Positions 11,434 to 23,240 of a DNA stretch of 30,901 nucleotides are shown here, one piece after another. The DNA comes from Terana coerulea. Taxonomy: Eukaryota; Basidiomycota; Agaricomycetes; Polyporales; Phanerochaetaceae. The notes beneath the pieces are model-generated. The model did no database searches, was not told where the DNA came from, and saw nothing but the letters and a program-made list of their open reading frames with translations. A program made the translations under genes and the position numbers. The stretch's first letter is position 1. Each line of letters opens with the position of its first letter. The DNA lies in assembly GCA_024811115.1 (NCBI GenBank), contig JAKOGH010000668.1, positions 1-30,901 of the forward strand, given 5' to 3'.

Positions 11434-12005
11434 TTTTCTGTAGCATTTGGCATGTGCTTTGTTCTTGCTGCTGTCGCTGTATTATTTTCCTGTTGTATTA
11501 TCTGGAACTTACGAAGACGCGGAAGTTGTATCCTTTACTGGCGCCGATGTGGCCTGCTCCGCTTTCGTTGATGGCACGAATCAGGTGTGTCTGTGGTGGT
11601 CCTGAGTCCTGACCCCAAATGATAGCAGCGGTTTCATGGCCTGGTTACGATGCCAACAGAACCGTGCGCTCATCCGAGAACGCATCGCCTAAGACGTCGG
11701 CAGCGGGACTTGGAGCAGCAACAAATACGCGACTCCACCGAAGAAGCCCCTTGGGCCGGTCCCTCTGTATTTCCCGTCATTATCCTCCGCCTTTTTGTCC
11801 CCTCGCTCATCTGACATTTAGGCAACGAGCTACGTAGGTGCCCGCACGCCTGCCTTGCCTCCGACCCAACCTCTTTGGACTGCCCCAACTTTGGTCTCCG
11901 GCAGGCCACCGCAGTCTTCCACCCCAACTTGACCGTACTCCGGCCATCCTTGACACTCTTTTACCACCACAACCAACTTGACTGGAGACGTCCTCTCAGC
12001 CCGAC
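11434..12005 (+). other. Intergenic between PKA-R and Ser-rich membrane protein
   Basis: 572 bp between two plus-strand genes: PKA-R 3' flank and the upstream region of the gene starting at 12006. The last 150 bp are pyrimidine-rich (CCTTGCCTCC, CAACCTCTTTGG). No gene seen. Confidence 0.6.
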
Positions 12006-13701
12006 ATGAACGTACGCAGCAGTATCTTTGATGACTTGGTGAGACGACAAGGTCAGTTATCTCTGAGATGCGACCAGTGTGCGTGTGTTAACATGGTTCT
12101 CGTTAGGCGCAAGTCGGGCCATAGCCCGAGGACTCATGTGAGTAGCCCAATAATGACCGTACATTGCGAACTAAGTCGGCGGTCGATAGTGGTTCTGGAG
12201 ACGGCATCCTTGGACTCGGAGGCGGTTCCTCTACCGACGATCCGCTCGGTATTGGTCTGCCCACGCCCACCTTGTCTCTCCCAGGTATTCCAGACATCAT
12301 CAACTTATCTAGTTCCTCGAGCTCAGGCAGCTCGACGTCCTCCACAGCGTCTTCCACCTTGTCCAGCACCTCCAGGTATGCTTTTCGACCCGGTGTAGGA
12401 AGTCACGTGCTTAATACTGCTTTCAAGCTCGTCCGCCTCCTCGTCAACTTCGAGCTCCTCTAGCTCCTCTTCCTCGTCATCTTCCGCGACCTCCACAGCC
12501 CCCACCTCCACCTCCGCAAACCCAAGCTCCACTCCACCTCCCGCCACTTCTACGACCCCCACTGCCTCTCCGGATCATTTCACGCAAACAGTCACGCAAA
12601 CCGCCGACGCCTCTGCGTCTTCCTCTGTCGCACCCGCGGTCGCGGTCGCGCCCAAGTCTTTCATGGAGAACAAGCCACTGTCTATCTCGGTGATCACTAT
12701 TGCCAGCATCTTTGGCGTGATTGTCCTCATCATCATCGGAACGTGGGCTCTCCGCAAGCAGCGCCGTGACAAGCTGCATGACGAAGCCGCGGACTTCAGG
12801 ACCGAGGACCTCGTCGGGCACGGTCACGGGCACGACGACATCGAGAAGGGCACCGCCGGCATGTTCGGCGGTGCGCGCGGCGACGCAGCGTCTGTTCGTC
12901 GCGTCCCGACGAACCGCAGCAACGCGACGACGACCACGGAGACCTTCGTCTCGCACGGGTACGACATGCCCAAGGTCGGCTACGGCGGCGACCTGCCCTT
13001 CGACATGTCCGCCGCCAAGGCGTATGACTTCGCCCCGCCCGTGCTCCCGTCCCTGCCCGCGCAGCAGCCGTACTACGAGGCCCCGGGCTACGCGGACCTG
13101 CAGCACCAGGTGCCGAACCACTTCCGCCTGTCGGGCGCGTACCTCCCCAACCCGTTCGAGCACCCGAACCCCGAGGGGTTCCGCGCGGGCACGCCCGCCG
13201 CGGCATACGACTACGCACCGCGCCCGCCGCCGTCGCCGAGCCGCGAGCTCGTGCAGGCGCACGCCGCACTGTCGCGCAAGCCCCCGCCGCCCTTCCTCTC
13301 CGTCGACGTCGGCGCCGCGGCGGTGCCCTTCCCCGGCAGCGGCCCGTACTCCGCCGTCTCGCTCGAGCAGCCGCCGCCGCCGCAGCACGCCGCGAGCCCG
13401 CTGCTCGAGTCGCCTCCGCAGAGCGCGATGCCCCGCCGCACGTCGCTGCTGAACAGCGCGCCAACGACACCGAAGACACCGACGTCCAAGGAGGCGCGGC
13501 GCCGGTCGCACTCCAAGGCCCTCGACCCGTCGATCCCGGACCTGCCGGTGGACGCGCCGCTGCCGGATGTGTTTGGGGACCATGGTCTTATCATTAAGGA
13601 CACCAACGCTTCGCGCCAGTTGAAGGTCAGTCTGCTCTCCTGATACGCCCTAATATTACAACATTTATTGAATACGCGCATGTCAGGTTGTCAATGCGTG
13701 A
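12006..13701 (+). CDS. Ser-rich single-pass membrane protein with Pro-rich cytoplasmic tail
   Basis: Five exons (12006-12051, 12107-12137, 12190-12375, 12428-13625, 13687-13701) give about 491 residues in one uninterrupted frame. The N-terminal third is Gly/Ser/Thr-rich with a long Ser run from about residue 80, likely O-mannosylated. One transmembrane helix lies near residues 172-194 (ISVITIASIFGVIVLIIIGT), followed by a stop-transfer RKQRR. About 295 cytoplasmic residues are Pro/Ser/Ala-rich (PRPPPSPS, EQPPPPQ) with basic RRRSHSK near the end. No classical signal peptide is visible at MNVRSSIFDDL. The layout resembles Mid2/WSC-like wall-stress sensors, but no cysteine-rich WSC domain is present, so function is unassigned. 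The last exon encodes only VVNA and a stop. This is the only gene in the window that needs no base correction. Confidence 0.72.
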
Positions 13702-14241
13702 TTCGCTCGCATCTTCGTTGCTCTGAACCCAAGTCCCTCGTTATCGCATCCATCGAGAAGGTCGCCTTCCCAATACCCGCTTAAGCTCTCTCGAACCTTG
13801 CTTTCACACAGACTGCCTTCTGTTCATGCCGGTCACTCGCAGCAGGTATCTCATCGCACCGTATAAATTTAGTACCCACTTATTTCATGTTGTACAAAGT
13901 AAATGGCAATAGCATTCCACAATACCACATACCTTTCTTCCATGTGCGAGTTCTCTGTCGAGATTGGCCATGCACACCGGGACTGGAGGGCTGGCTGATA
14001 TCGCTGCAACCTCATATATTGCACTTTAATACAACGTTTATAGCTGCCTTGTTGTCAAGGTTCTCGGTCGTGGGCGATCAACCTACGTGATTGAAGTCCG
14101 TTTGGAACGATCTTAGCGTGGTAGCTTGAGATCTGCAATACCAAGATAGGTTGGTACCAACTGTAATTGTACAATGAGTGATATCTTTTGCGTACACTTC
14201 TCTGGCACATTGAACTTTGAAGATGGTGTTTGTCTGCGCCC
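13702..14241. other. Convergent intergenic region
   Basis: 540 bp between the 3' ends of the plus-strand Ser-rich protein gene and the minus-strand MFS gene. Expected to hold two 3' untranslated regions. No supported ORF or repeat. Confidence 0.6.
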
Positions 14242-16609
14242 CTATTGCTTGGAGTCGCCGTCATCCTCCTCCCTTTCCTTCCGCTCGGCAGATTCGCCCT
14301 CGTCGTCGCGTGCCATACGGCGCCGCGCCTGTTCACGACGCTCGAGCGTGTACACACCCGCGGTGACGAGGAGCGTCGCGAGCGCAGTGCCTATCATCGC
14401 CCACATGCCTTTTCGTGAAGCGCGGCGCGTCCGTCGCGGGGTAGAATACGAGCGGCCACCACGCGTTGATGACGTTGTTCCACATGCTGTTAGGCGAACA
14501 CCAATCAGTTCGGGTCAAGGTGGATGGTTGTAAGGGAGGTGGATACGCACTTCATGGACGCGAGCACGATGCCGCGCTCCTGGTCGTCGTCGGCACAAAT
14601 CTGGTTCGCCCATCTACAAGGAGGTGAGCGCGAAAAGCGGCACTCGGTCGATGCATGATACGCACGCGAACGTTGTGGCTTGGCCGGCGTAACTCGCGCC
14701 AGCCAGATCTGTTCGGTGGGGTGAGCGGCTGGCGCTAGCAGACGGCGCACAAAGAAAACCCACAGTACGCGAAGAATTTGAGGCCAACGGGACTGCGCCA
14801 GACCAAGATGCATATGCTGGAAATGATCACGCAGACCGACATGTACACCAGCACCGGCCATCGTGCACGGGACCGCGTCGCGTCGGTCCAGGTCGCGCAA
14901 ATCAGCGTCGAGGCGATCGCAAATGCGGTCATACCCGACGGGTAGTAGTCTGCGCAGGGGGTGAGCGCCCACTCAGTCCTGTCACGTCAAGCAAGAGACA
15001 GACCTATTTGTTCGACCGTGTATCCTCCGATCGCCTTGAGCCACTGGCCCATCAGGTTATTCGAGCCAAAGCTCTCCGTCTCGCCAGATACTGCAAACTG
15101 TACTCTCTAGTTGAGCCCATATCATCTCCAGACCGGGATAAACGGCTGGGCGTACCAATAGGCTGCAGGCATACCACCTCCAGCGGCCGAGCACCCGCCT
15201 CACAAGGTTCCAAGTGGGCTTGACATGGGAAACGTCGCGGTCACGGCTCTCCAGCCGGTCTGACGACAGTAGACGTTCCTGCACACCCAATCCGTTTCAA
15301 TTTCAATTACGTGCGTTGATGGACGATGGACTCACTTCCTCGGTCAGGTAAAATGCCCGTGTGGTCGTGGGCAGGTCGGGGAAAACGAGAAATCCATATA
15401 ACGCAATAGGAAGGGTGATGACGCCGTCTATGATGAACCTGCAATATAAGACTGTCAGGTTGCTGTTTCAGTATGATTAAGTACAACCCACAACCAACGC
15501 CAGCCACTGCGACCAGCATGCCCATTCAAATGTCTGCAGCGCTTGGTAAAACACGCGTTTGGCACATCTCTGCGCGAGCACGTACTGATAGACTGCAGCT
15601 TGAAGCACCCCCGAAAACCTGCAGCGCTAGTGATAAGCCAAAAATACCTCTGGCGAGGTTATATGCGCATACGTACAGTGTTCCAATTAGACCTGAGCAC
15701 GTAAAAATCCCAGAACGTTTCCCGAGCTCCCCAGGCTTGTACCACCTTCACGCAGCGTCAGCAGGCACGTACATGGTGCGTAACGAACAAGCTGCGAAAT
15801 CCTACTGACGCGCCGAGGACGTAGTGCGTTCCGACGAAGGTCGATGATTCTGACAGGCCTTGCAGAAAGCGTATGGCATATACCTAGCATATATTGAGTG
15901 ATAAATTCAGCTGCTTGATTAGGGAGATCTGCGGGACACACCTGCTCTATGTTCTTGACAACGCTCGTGCTACTCCACAGACAGACACCAATTAACGTCT
16001 TTCGCAAATTGAGCCTACCAAAACTCAAGCGCACCACATCGTCAACACTCCCCAGACGATCTGCATCGTCGGGAGCCACACCCGCGGCGAAACGTACTGG
16101 AGCATGAGGTTATCTGGAACCTCGCGTGACCCGCTTAGCTTCCGGGCTAGCACATCCAGGGCAAACAATACTCACTGGGTATCATCCCAACAATGTACCC
16201 ACACGTAAATATCGTGTTTATTTTCTGCATATATTAATGTGTGAGTCAGATGGAGGGTTGGCGGAAGGACGTCGCGCACGTTAAACTCGTTTCCGACCAT
16301 ATGCAGCTCTTCTTTCATGCCAGATACATACGCGTTCGATACGTTTGACCGGTCGAGGTCTGCCGTGCACCGGTAAGCTTCGGGCATTCATGCCAGGGCC
16401 TGACGGCACGTACAATTTGTAAAATACTATCCGAAACAGGCCATGAGCTCCATGCATGAGCACGTACAGGGCAAAGCACGCACCATGAGACAGCAATACG
16501 ACAAAATGAACCAGTCTATCTTCAGCAGCAGCCGCTTCTCCTCCTTCGTCTGCGGCTCCTCGCCCCATACGAAGCGGTGGACACGCCGTCCGACGCTCTT
16601 CAAGCTCAT
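14242..16609 (-). CDS. MFS transporter, anion:cation symporter (allantoate/pantothenate permease type)
   Basis: Predicted 12-helix plasma-membrane permease for an organic acid or vitamin; the substrate is not readable from sequence. Seventeen exons join in phase to about 482 residues: 16609-16484, 16426-16414 (13 nt), 16359-16280, 16224-16176, 16113-16035, 15972-15942, 15883-15810, 15745-15677, 15618-15586, 15533-15495, 15438-15336, 15278-15156, 15097-15004, 14949-14764, 14708-14666, 14613-14551 and 14486-14242. Family marks: KEEKRLLLKIDWFILSYCCLM, YLDRSNVSNAYVSGMKEEL, QGLSESSTFVGTHY, WRWFIIDGVITLP, ESFGSNNLMGQWL, and a basic/acidic tail ending DSKQ. The AAAA near 14413 must be AAA to read FTKGMWAMIG, so one base is probably extra. 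Start ATG 16609 (MSLKSVGRRVHRF) precedes the conserved cytoplasmic stretch. Confidence 0.88.
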
Positions 16610-17536
16610 AGCGTCTTTGCAAGTCTCTGCGTTCTCCGAATGTCTGCTAATTATTAACGAAGAATCTTGGTAAACCTGAGCTAGAGGAGTTTCACAGCAG
16701 GCAAGGATGTAGCGTGAGACAGCGCAACCGCAGGGGCATAAGGTGGCTGGAGGGAGAGGAGCAAGGGTCGCCGGTTCGCGGGGCATGCGGGGCGTCAGGC
16801 AAGTGGGGAGCGTCACGACTCACGATCGGAGAAGAAATGATGGTTATGGCAAGATGCTGCTCGATCGGAGCGCCAGAATGCTTCGACGCTCCGACGACAA
16901 ATGGCTGGAAAACGAAATTCGCATCTCTTCATATTTCTGAATCTCCACTAGTGCAAGTCAGAACAACGTGAAGGTTGTCCGAAAACCTTTTGTTGACAAG
17001 TCAGTGTAATTTCGAAGTCAATTGGAGCTGACGCCCATAGACATCAGCTCAATCCCAGCTGCAGACATGTGTTTCTTCTCATTGGCGGCCACACGACTGC
17101 GTCTTCAGAGGGGTGACAAAATGATGTAACAGTCTAACCATTAGAACCAACGGTCTTCTATGAGACACCTGCAAAGACTACAGAGAACGCACAAATAATC
17201 TCGAAAGCGAGGCATGCGCAAGTTAACAGTACACATAAAAACCTGAGGAAGGTGTACATTATACATGTCATCATGAAGTAGAATAAACGCGCAATAGTAA
17301 TACTCCCACAAAAATACTCGAAACCACAAAGCGAATGAATATGGGACAACGGCAACAGTGAAGAATAGACGTGCACATGGGGTGGGGAGTCGCGATAGGA
17401 CGGCGGGTACAACAGGCGGGATGTGTCGGATACAATAGTAAGATGACGGAAGTCGTGACGCAGGCGTTACACGGGGTACGGAAAAAGGCATCGTCGTGGC
17501 GTCGTGAATCGCAGATAAAGCGAGTCGTAGGCCTGT
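16610..17536. other. Intergenic: MFS promoter and YTP1-like 3' flank
   Basis: 927 bp between two minus-strand genes. It includes the upstream region of the transporter and the 3' flank of the YTP1-like gene. Minus-strand frames near 17141-17491 are hydrophobic but lack family motifs and splice logic. I see no gene or repeat. Confidence 0.55.
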
Positions 17537-19655
17537 TCACGCCGAGCTGTGGAACTTGAGCGGGCTCTGCGAATGGCTCTTCAGCCAACCCTTGAACGCG
17601 ACGACCGCGAGCGTCCAGCAGAACGCGAGGAACGTCAGCGCGACGGCGAGATTGAGGAACATCATCACGTCGTCGTGCCCGCGGCGCATCGCTGCGATCG
17701 TCACCTCCTCCGTCGAGAACTGGAACACGAGCCCGCCGCACGCGAGGAAGAACGCGGCGAGGGCCTCCGTCGGCGGGCGCGACGGCAGGATGCTGCGCGG
17801 CGGGCCGAGCCAGAGGAAGAAGTACGTGAGGCAGCGCAGGACGGCGAACGCGGCGAGCGCGTTGCCCCAGAGCCGGTGGATCTGCACCTGGAAGAGGTAC
17901 TCCTGGAAGTGCGCGGCCATCGCTGCGCCCGTCACGCCGATGCACAGCGCAGGGAACGGGTTGAAGCTCGCGATGTACGTCGGCGGCTCCGCGACGGCCT
18001 CCTGCGAGCGGCCCGCCTGCGGCAGCGCGGCGGTCGCGCTCGACGCGAGCCAGCGGCGCACGCGCTTCGACTCGATGCCCATGCCCAGCAGGCCGCCGAA
18101 CCAGAACATGACGGCGATGGAGATGTGCTGGACCTGTTTGGTCGTGTACGGGTCGCCGGGGTGTGCGCCGAAGCGTTCCATCCAGGTGTTGGTCGGCGCC
18201 GTAGACGAAGATGGTCGCGCACTCGACGAATTCTGCAGACACACTTCGACGGGACGGAGGGCGGTTCCATGCCCAGCCGAGTTCTGAGAAGGTCCCGAGG
18301 AAACGAGCGAAGGTGACTAAGCCGTAGGCCCAGAAGATGCCTCCCTCTGCAGATACAAAAGAAGATCAGCGCTGCCCTGAGTAGAAATATGCACCACGTA
18401 CTGATGAGATGAGCAAGACATCCATTAATGTAGTTTTGACGGCAGCCCCCGGTATAGATGACGACGCCGGTTATGGTCTGCATATAACCTGCGAACACAA
18501 GGCACCGCTCCGCAGTCGCAAAAAGCCCACGCCCAATCTTCTTCAGCAGCGCGACCTTGCTCGTCTCCTTGAGCTTCAGCCCCGGGTAGATGTGGTCGTC
18601 GAGAGTGTCATCGGAGTGCACAGAACCTCTTGGTGAGTGCGCAAACACCGTGCGCTCCGAGCCAGCAGACGGGTAACGGGCGTGCCCCCGATGGTCGTTC
18701 GCCCACTGGCCATCCTCCTCAGACGAAGAGCGTGGGCTCAAAGCGGTGTCAATTGGAGCGACCGTTTGGGCACGGCGCACGTGGACGGGTTCCGTCGTGT
18801 CCTCTTCAATCTCGCGCGCCTTCAGCTCTGCCGCCTCGAGCTCCTCCGACTCTCCGGACACCAGACCCATGTACTCCGCGCCGACGCCTGGCAACGGCTC
18901 GTCCCGATCGAGCACGACGGTGTTCCAGCAACCCTTGAAAGAAAAGCGTTCTCCACCGCCACGGACGGTCCTGACGTAGCCGACTAGGCGCTGACCCAGG
19001 GCGATCAAATCCAGTGTTGAGAGGCCGGCCGCCACAAAGATGAAGAAGTACCCTTGCGAGCTGTGCACCTGGCCTTCATACCTGTTCAAGTCGACGTTGG
19101 TACGCTATTCGTCGTGGCACAGGTGTGTGCACTCACATGTTGGGCGTTAACTTTCGGTAGAGCGCGCTGGACGCCAGCCCGAGCGAGACAAACGTGTAGA
19201 AGAGGATTACGGAGAAGCCGTGCCAGGCATGCTTCACAGACCGAAGGGCGATACCTGGCAACACTGTCTAGGTAACACGCAGAAGGCACAGTGCTGTGGG
19301 TACTCACCCACTGGAAGGGCCCCGAAGAAGGCGAGGGACATGAACGCGATGTGCAGCCCCATGAAGCCCGGGTACCTCTGCTCTCCCGACGCCTCGTCCT
19401 CGAAGTCGATCGTGTAATAGGATGGCGGTGTAGGTGCGTGATACAGCAGCACTTCGGTCTCGTTCAGTTCGACGACTGGCTCGCCATGGTGCCCGTGCAT
19501 ATGCATGTGCTCATCCCCGTCCCGCCGCACGAGCGACTTCCCCACAGACCTCTCGAGAACGTCATGGCGAGTTTCGTGAACCGGAGGCGCCGCGAACGCG
19601 AACGCAGCCCCAAGGGCTGGGATGAGGATGGGCAGAGTTGCCAGTGTGGCCGCAT
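17537..19655 (-). CDS. YTP1: YTP1-like multi-pass membrane protein (DUF2427/Ytp1 family)
   Basis: Four exons (19655-19308, 19254-19137, 19081-18402, 18346-17537) give about 651 residues. A signal peptide (ATLATLPILIPALGAAFAF) is followed by a lumenal stretch with a His/Met-rich patch (HMHMHGHHGEP). Then comes a DUF2427-like block (MGLHIAFMSLAFFGALPVGI, KHAWHGFSVILFYTFVSLGL, SSQGYFFIFVAAGLSTLD). An acidic/Ser linker of about 130 residues separates it from the Ytp1 C-terminal block (CLVFAGYMQTITGVVIYTGG, NYINGCLAHLIKGGIFWAYG, FGGLLGMGIESKRV) with more helices. Biochemical role is unknown; the family is thought to be related to mitochondrial electron-transport proteins. Two corrections are needed: one base missing just after the ATG at 19655 (frame becomes M-A-A-T-L) and one extra base near 18201. 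Internal ATGs would lose the signal peptide, so I prefer 19655. Confidence 0.85.
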
Positions 19656-21862
19656 GGCAGGAGACAGAGACGGAGGACAGGGGGAGGGAGACAATAATTG
19701 GCGGCAGGAGGAGTGGTGTATAAAACGGGTACGCTGTGCGGCGGGGATCGGAGGGGCGGCGCGGGGGCAGAGGGCTGGTGGAAGGGTCGAGAAGGCTTGG
19801 ACGGGCTGACTGGGCACAGTGGGACCGACGAGTTCTGGATCATTGCGAGTTCGAAGGCAAGTCAGGGATGACTAAACCTCCTCAGCATCAGCGCACATAT
19901 CCCGTCTACCCCCTCGTCTTATGTCCGTCCGTATTTTTGGCCGCCGCGTGTGCGTGCTGTATACGTACTTCCGTCGCCCGGCCTGTGTCTACTCAAGTCC
20001 ATCCTCGTCCTCCCGCTTCGCCTCCTCCTCTCGCCGTCCAGTGCCATATCCCGGAGGCAGCGGCTTTGACAAGGGACACGGCGCGCTGCGTCATCCCGTC
20101 GAATCGGGCAACCTGATCTCGGAGGCGACCCTCCGGCCTCCCGGCATGTCCCTCGGCCGATACCGGCGCCTGCGCCGACGCCGTATCCGACGCGGACCAC
20201 CACCAGGCCACAGTAAGCTTGCTGGTGGCTGTAACCCATCGCGCTGTGCACAAGTGGCAAGTGACTGCACTCGCAGTCGGCTACTACGCTCGCAGGACGA
20301 GCCAGCCCTCCCGCAGTCTCCTGCGTCCATCCAGACCGGCACAATACAGTCTGCAGCGCAGTGCCAAGAACACGTTTCGTGCGCTCTCAGGTTGTGCGCC
20401 TTCGAAGAACGCCTGGCTGATACGATCTCGTCGCCCACTTCGCCATCGCGCCTGCAGGATGGCATTAGCCTCCGGCCTCCGTGCTGCTTTGTCATCGCGG
20501 TTGCGCAATCCGGCGCGTACCCATTGCGCCCCCTACCCGGCGCGGTACGGCAGATAAGCTCGGAGAGGTGCGTATTATCCTCAAGGACGCCGTGGATGTG
20601 CACAGGACGTGCAAGGCCGCAGGATTAATGTGGGTAAAGATTCTTAATGCGTCAGTGAGCCTCGTCGCGCAGCGTGTGGCCAACATAGGTACGTTTGCCG
20701 TTCTTAGGATTTTCTCTCTCCCAAAACCACTGAAAATTGAGCTTTTAAGGAATCGCCGACGCGTCGGAAGTAACCTATCGGATGACCCGGAGCACGCGCC
20801 GTACTTGTGGTATGCTCGCCCCGGACTCGTGGATCATACTGATTATGCACAACCACTTCGCAGCAGCGAATTAATTCAACCAGTGCAGCCCGACATCAGA
20901 AGCAGGCCCCGCCAGAGCTCGTCGAGTATCGTCGAGCTCTGTCGAGACTTTTTCAAGCTGCTAATCCCGTTGCCAGAGACAAAAGGGAGTTGTCACAAAA
21001 ACACGTCGGTAATGCATTCAATGCAGTCCATGGAGTGCAACCCGCACTCGTTTTGGTGAGTTGTCAGACGATGGTGCCAGGCGACAGAGTGACATATGCA
21101 TGGGCCGTGATTTGCAGTACTAGTGGTGCCACACCCTATTTCTTCGGCGCGATACCATTGCGTCCGCGCTCGGCGCCATTCCTAGTCATCTCTGCCTCTC
21201 CGCCGTCACCCACCGCGCCTCGGAGTCGCAGCCGCAAGCCTCAGGCGCCTCAATTGCAATCCCGACTTGAGGGTCTAAAAGTACGCCTCTGCGACCCTAT
21301 GTGCACCACATGCATGCTGGCTTCGCCTGCGCACCCCCTGCTGCGTACTGAGCTGCCTGCGCAAAGCGCATCCTATAGCATGCCGTACGTACGTCGATCC
21401 TGAGATAGTAAAACGATCCTCCAGACGGGTATGAGACCGCCGTTGGTGGCTGTGTGTACAAGATATCAAGGTTCGCAGCTGAAAAGGCATTGCGTCGCGT
21501 ATGATCTCATCTTGTTCTCAGTCACAGCTTTGGTCATCCCTAGAAATTAGAAATGGATAAGATCTACGAGCACTGCACTGCTATCGATATCCTGGGATGC
21601 CCGAGGGAAGCAGATGAGCTTAAGTATGTCCGTGTGACAAACCACCGGCCTTCTGCTAACTTAGCTGCATGTACTCCGTATACACGTAACTAGGGTTATT
21701 GTATACGGCACCCTTAGAATACCTTGCAATGCACATTGGGTGTGTCAAGCGAAATTGCGTCTATTACTAGATACTCCTACCCTACCCAAAGCTATTAAAA
21801 GGCTTGAACGGGGCGTCGAAAGCAACGCATACATATAGAACGAAGTGCGACTGCGTCATGCA
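19656..21862. other. 2.2-kb stretch without a supported gene
   Basis: It contains the YTP1-like upstream region and the 3' flank of COQ2. Several overlapping frames are open on both strands near 19920-20630, typical of GC-rich DNA. The most tempting is a 192-codon plus-strand frame at 20481-21059 containing DKLGEVRIILKDAVDVHR and CKAAGLMWVKILNASVSL, with a donor-like GTACGT at 20691; I recognise no family. Nothing convincing is present in 21060-21862. A lineage-specific gene or a decayed one remains possible. Confidence 0.5.
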
Positions 21863-23240
21863 TCACCAAGGAACAAGAATATGCACCCCTGCGAGCATCG
21901 CGGCATAATCCAGCGCCGCCCCCGCCCAGACCAGTGCGCCCGCCGTCCCACACCCGACGAAGCCCCGCCAGCAGCTCGCGCGGCTGTCGAAGTCGGTGCG
22001 GTACACCATGCGCGCGAGCTGGACGCCTGCGAGGCCGACGCCGGCGAAGAATGGCGCGCCGGCCGCGTTCGCCGCGCCCGCGAGCGCGAGGCAGCCGACG
22101 GACGCGGCGGAGAAGCCCGCGAGGACGCCGCGCGTGCGGTCGCCGAAGAGCAGCGCGGTCGAGCGCACGCCGACGCGCACGTCGTCTGTCTTGTCCTGGT
22201 GCGCGTAGATCGTGTCGTACACGAGCGTCCAGCAGACGCCGCCCGCGTACAGCGGGAGCGCGACGGCCCAGTCCACCGCGCCCGCGACGGCGGACCAGCC
22301 CAGCAGGGCGCCCCAGTTGAATGCGAGCCCTTGAGAATGGGTCAGGATGGCGCGTCTCGGCTGCGTCAAAGTGGTTTGTGCTCACCGAGGACGGATTGCG
22401 GCCAGTAGGTGTAGCGTTTCATGAAAGGGTACAGCGCGACGATGGGTAGAGACGACGCGCCCAGTAAGATACTATTCGCAAAATGCACCGTCAGCCTGGT
22501 CCATAGCGTGAAGTACGCGTTACGTGCCTATACCAGTTCAACTGAGTTAATACCCCAAGCCCGGCCGTGAGCTGCACCCCCAAGAACGCGAACGCCTGCG
22601 GACGCGTTATGTCCCCTCGCGCAATAGGTCTGTCCTTCGTCCTCTCTTCGCAAGCAACACCACAACACGCAACGGAATTAGATGTAAGGAAGTGTAGACT
22701 GCACGAACGCACGCACCCACAGCCTTGTCAAAGTCCCGATCCGCCATGTCGTTGATCGTACACCCCGCAGAGCGCATGATGAGGGCCCCGAGCCCAAAAG
22801 AGGCTGATGTACGTGAGCGGTGTAGTGAATGGAGCATGTGTGGCGTATGCCGCCATGGTTATCGACCACGCTGCGCGGGGCGTCCTGCTTCAGCCTGCGT
22901 TTACTGCCAAAGGGATGTAGGTGTGCTTACTGCATGGGTAGAAAAGCAACAGCGTCCCGATCGGCTTGTCTATGCGTGTCAGATACAGATACGGCCGCAG
23001 CTTAGCTGGCGCACGGTCGACCCATGTTGTCGGGGGTAGCGGCGCAGGCGAGACGGGCGATGACTGCGACGCGACGCCGCGACAGGCGATTTTGGTAGTC
23101 GGGCGGGACCGTGGCGGCCTCTGACATGCTAGGTGAGCCTGCTTGCGGTAGGCAAGGGTCGTACGCCGTAATTGGGAGCTCAATGACGAGCCGGTCGGCG
23201 TAAGGGCATGGAGGTGGGAGACACGAAGGAGTGCGTTCAT
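21863..23240 (-). CDS. COQ2: 4-hydroxybenzoate polyprenyltransferase, mitochondrial
   Basis: Inner-membrane enzyme attaching the polyprenyl tail to 4-hydroxybenzoate in ubiquinone synthesis. Five exons (23240-22931, 22870-22717, 22645-22528, 22471-22386, 22329-21863) give about 377 residues. The first 70 residues are basic and Ser/Thr-rich with few acids, as expected for a mitochondrial presequence. Then come [20 protein letters not shown], the first Asp-rich substrate/Mg motif [32 protein letters not shown], and the second Asp-rich motif [13 protein letters not shown]. The intron at 22472-22527 starts with GC (GCACGT) rather than GT. TTTT near 22797 must be TTT to read [10 protein letters not shown], so one base is probably extra. 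All catalytic motifs are intact. Confidence 0.94.
22472..22527 (-). other. GC-AG intron in COQ2
   Basis: Exon 3 ends with Asn-Trp-Tyr and two bases of Ser; the intron begins GCACGT and ends GAATAG. Removing these 56 bp joins QLNWY to SILLGASS in phase. No GT donor nearby preserves the frame. Confidence 0.7.

Noticed and set aside
12138..12175. 38-bp intron with a frameshift in the Ser-rich protein gene
   Set aside because: A later acceptor (GATAG ending at 12189) gives a normal 52-bp intron and keeps the frame, so no error is needed.
12721..13583. Arg- and Ser-rich overlapping ORFs across the Ser-rich membrane protein gene
   Set aside because: High-GC frame shadows with no introns or motifs; the chosen frame has a transmembrane helix and consistent splice phases.
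17549..18316. Plus-strand 255-codon Arg/Glu-rich ORF
   Set aside because: Antisense shadow of the YTP1 C-terminal block; charged low-complexity composition follows from the GC-rich opposite strand.
21845..22408. Plus-strand 187-codon ORF over the last COQ2 exon
   Set aside because: Antisense shadow; the minus strand has the complete prenyltransferase motifs.
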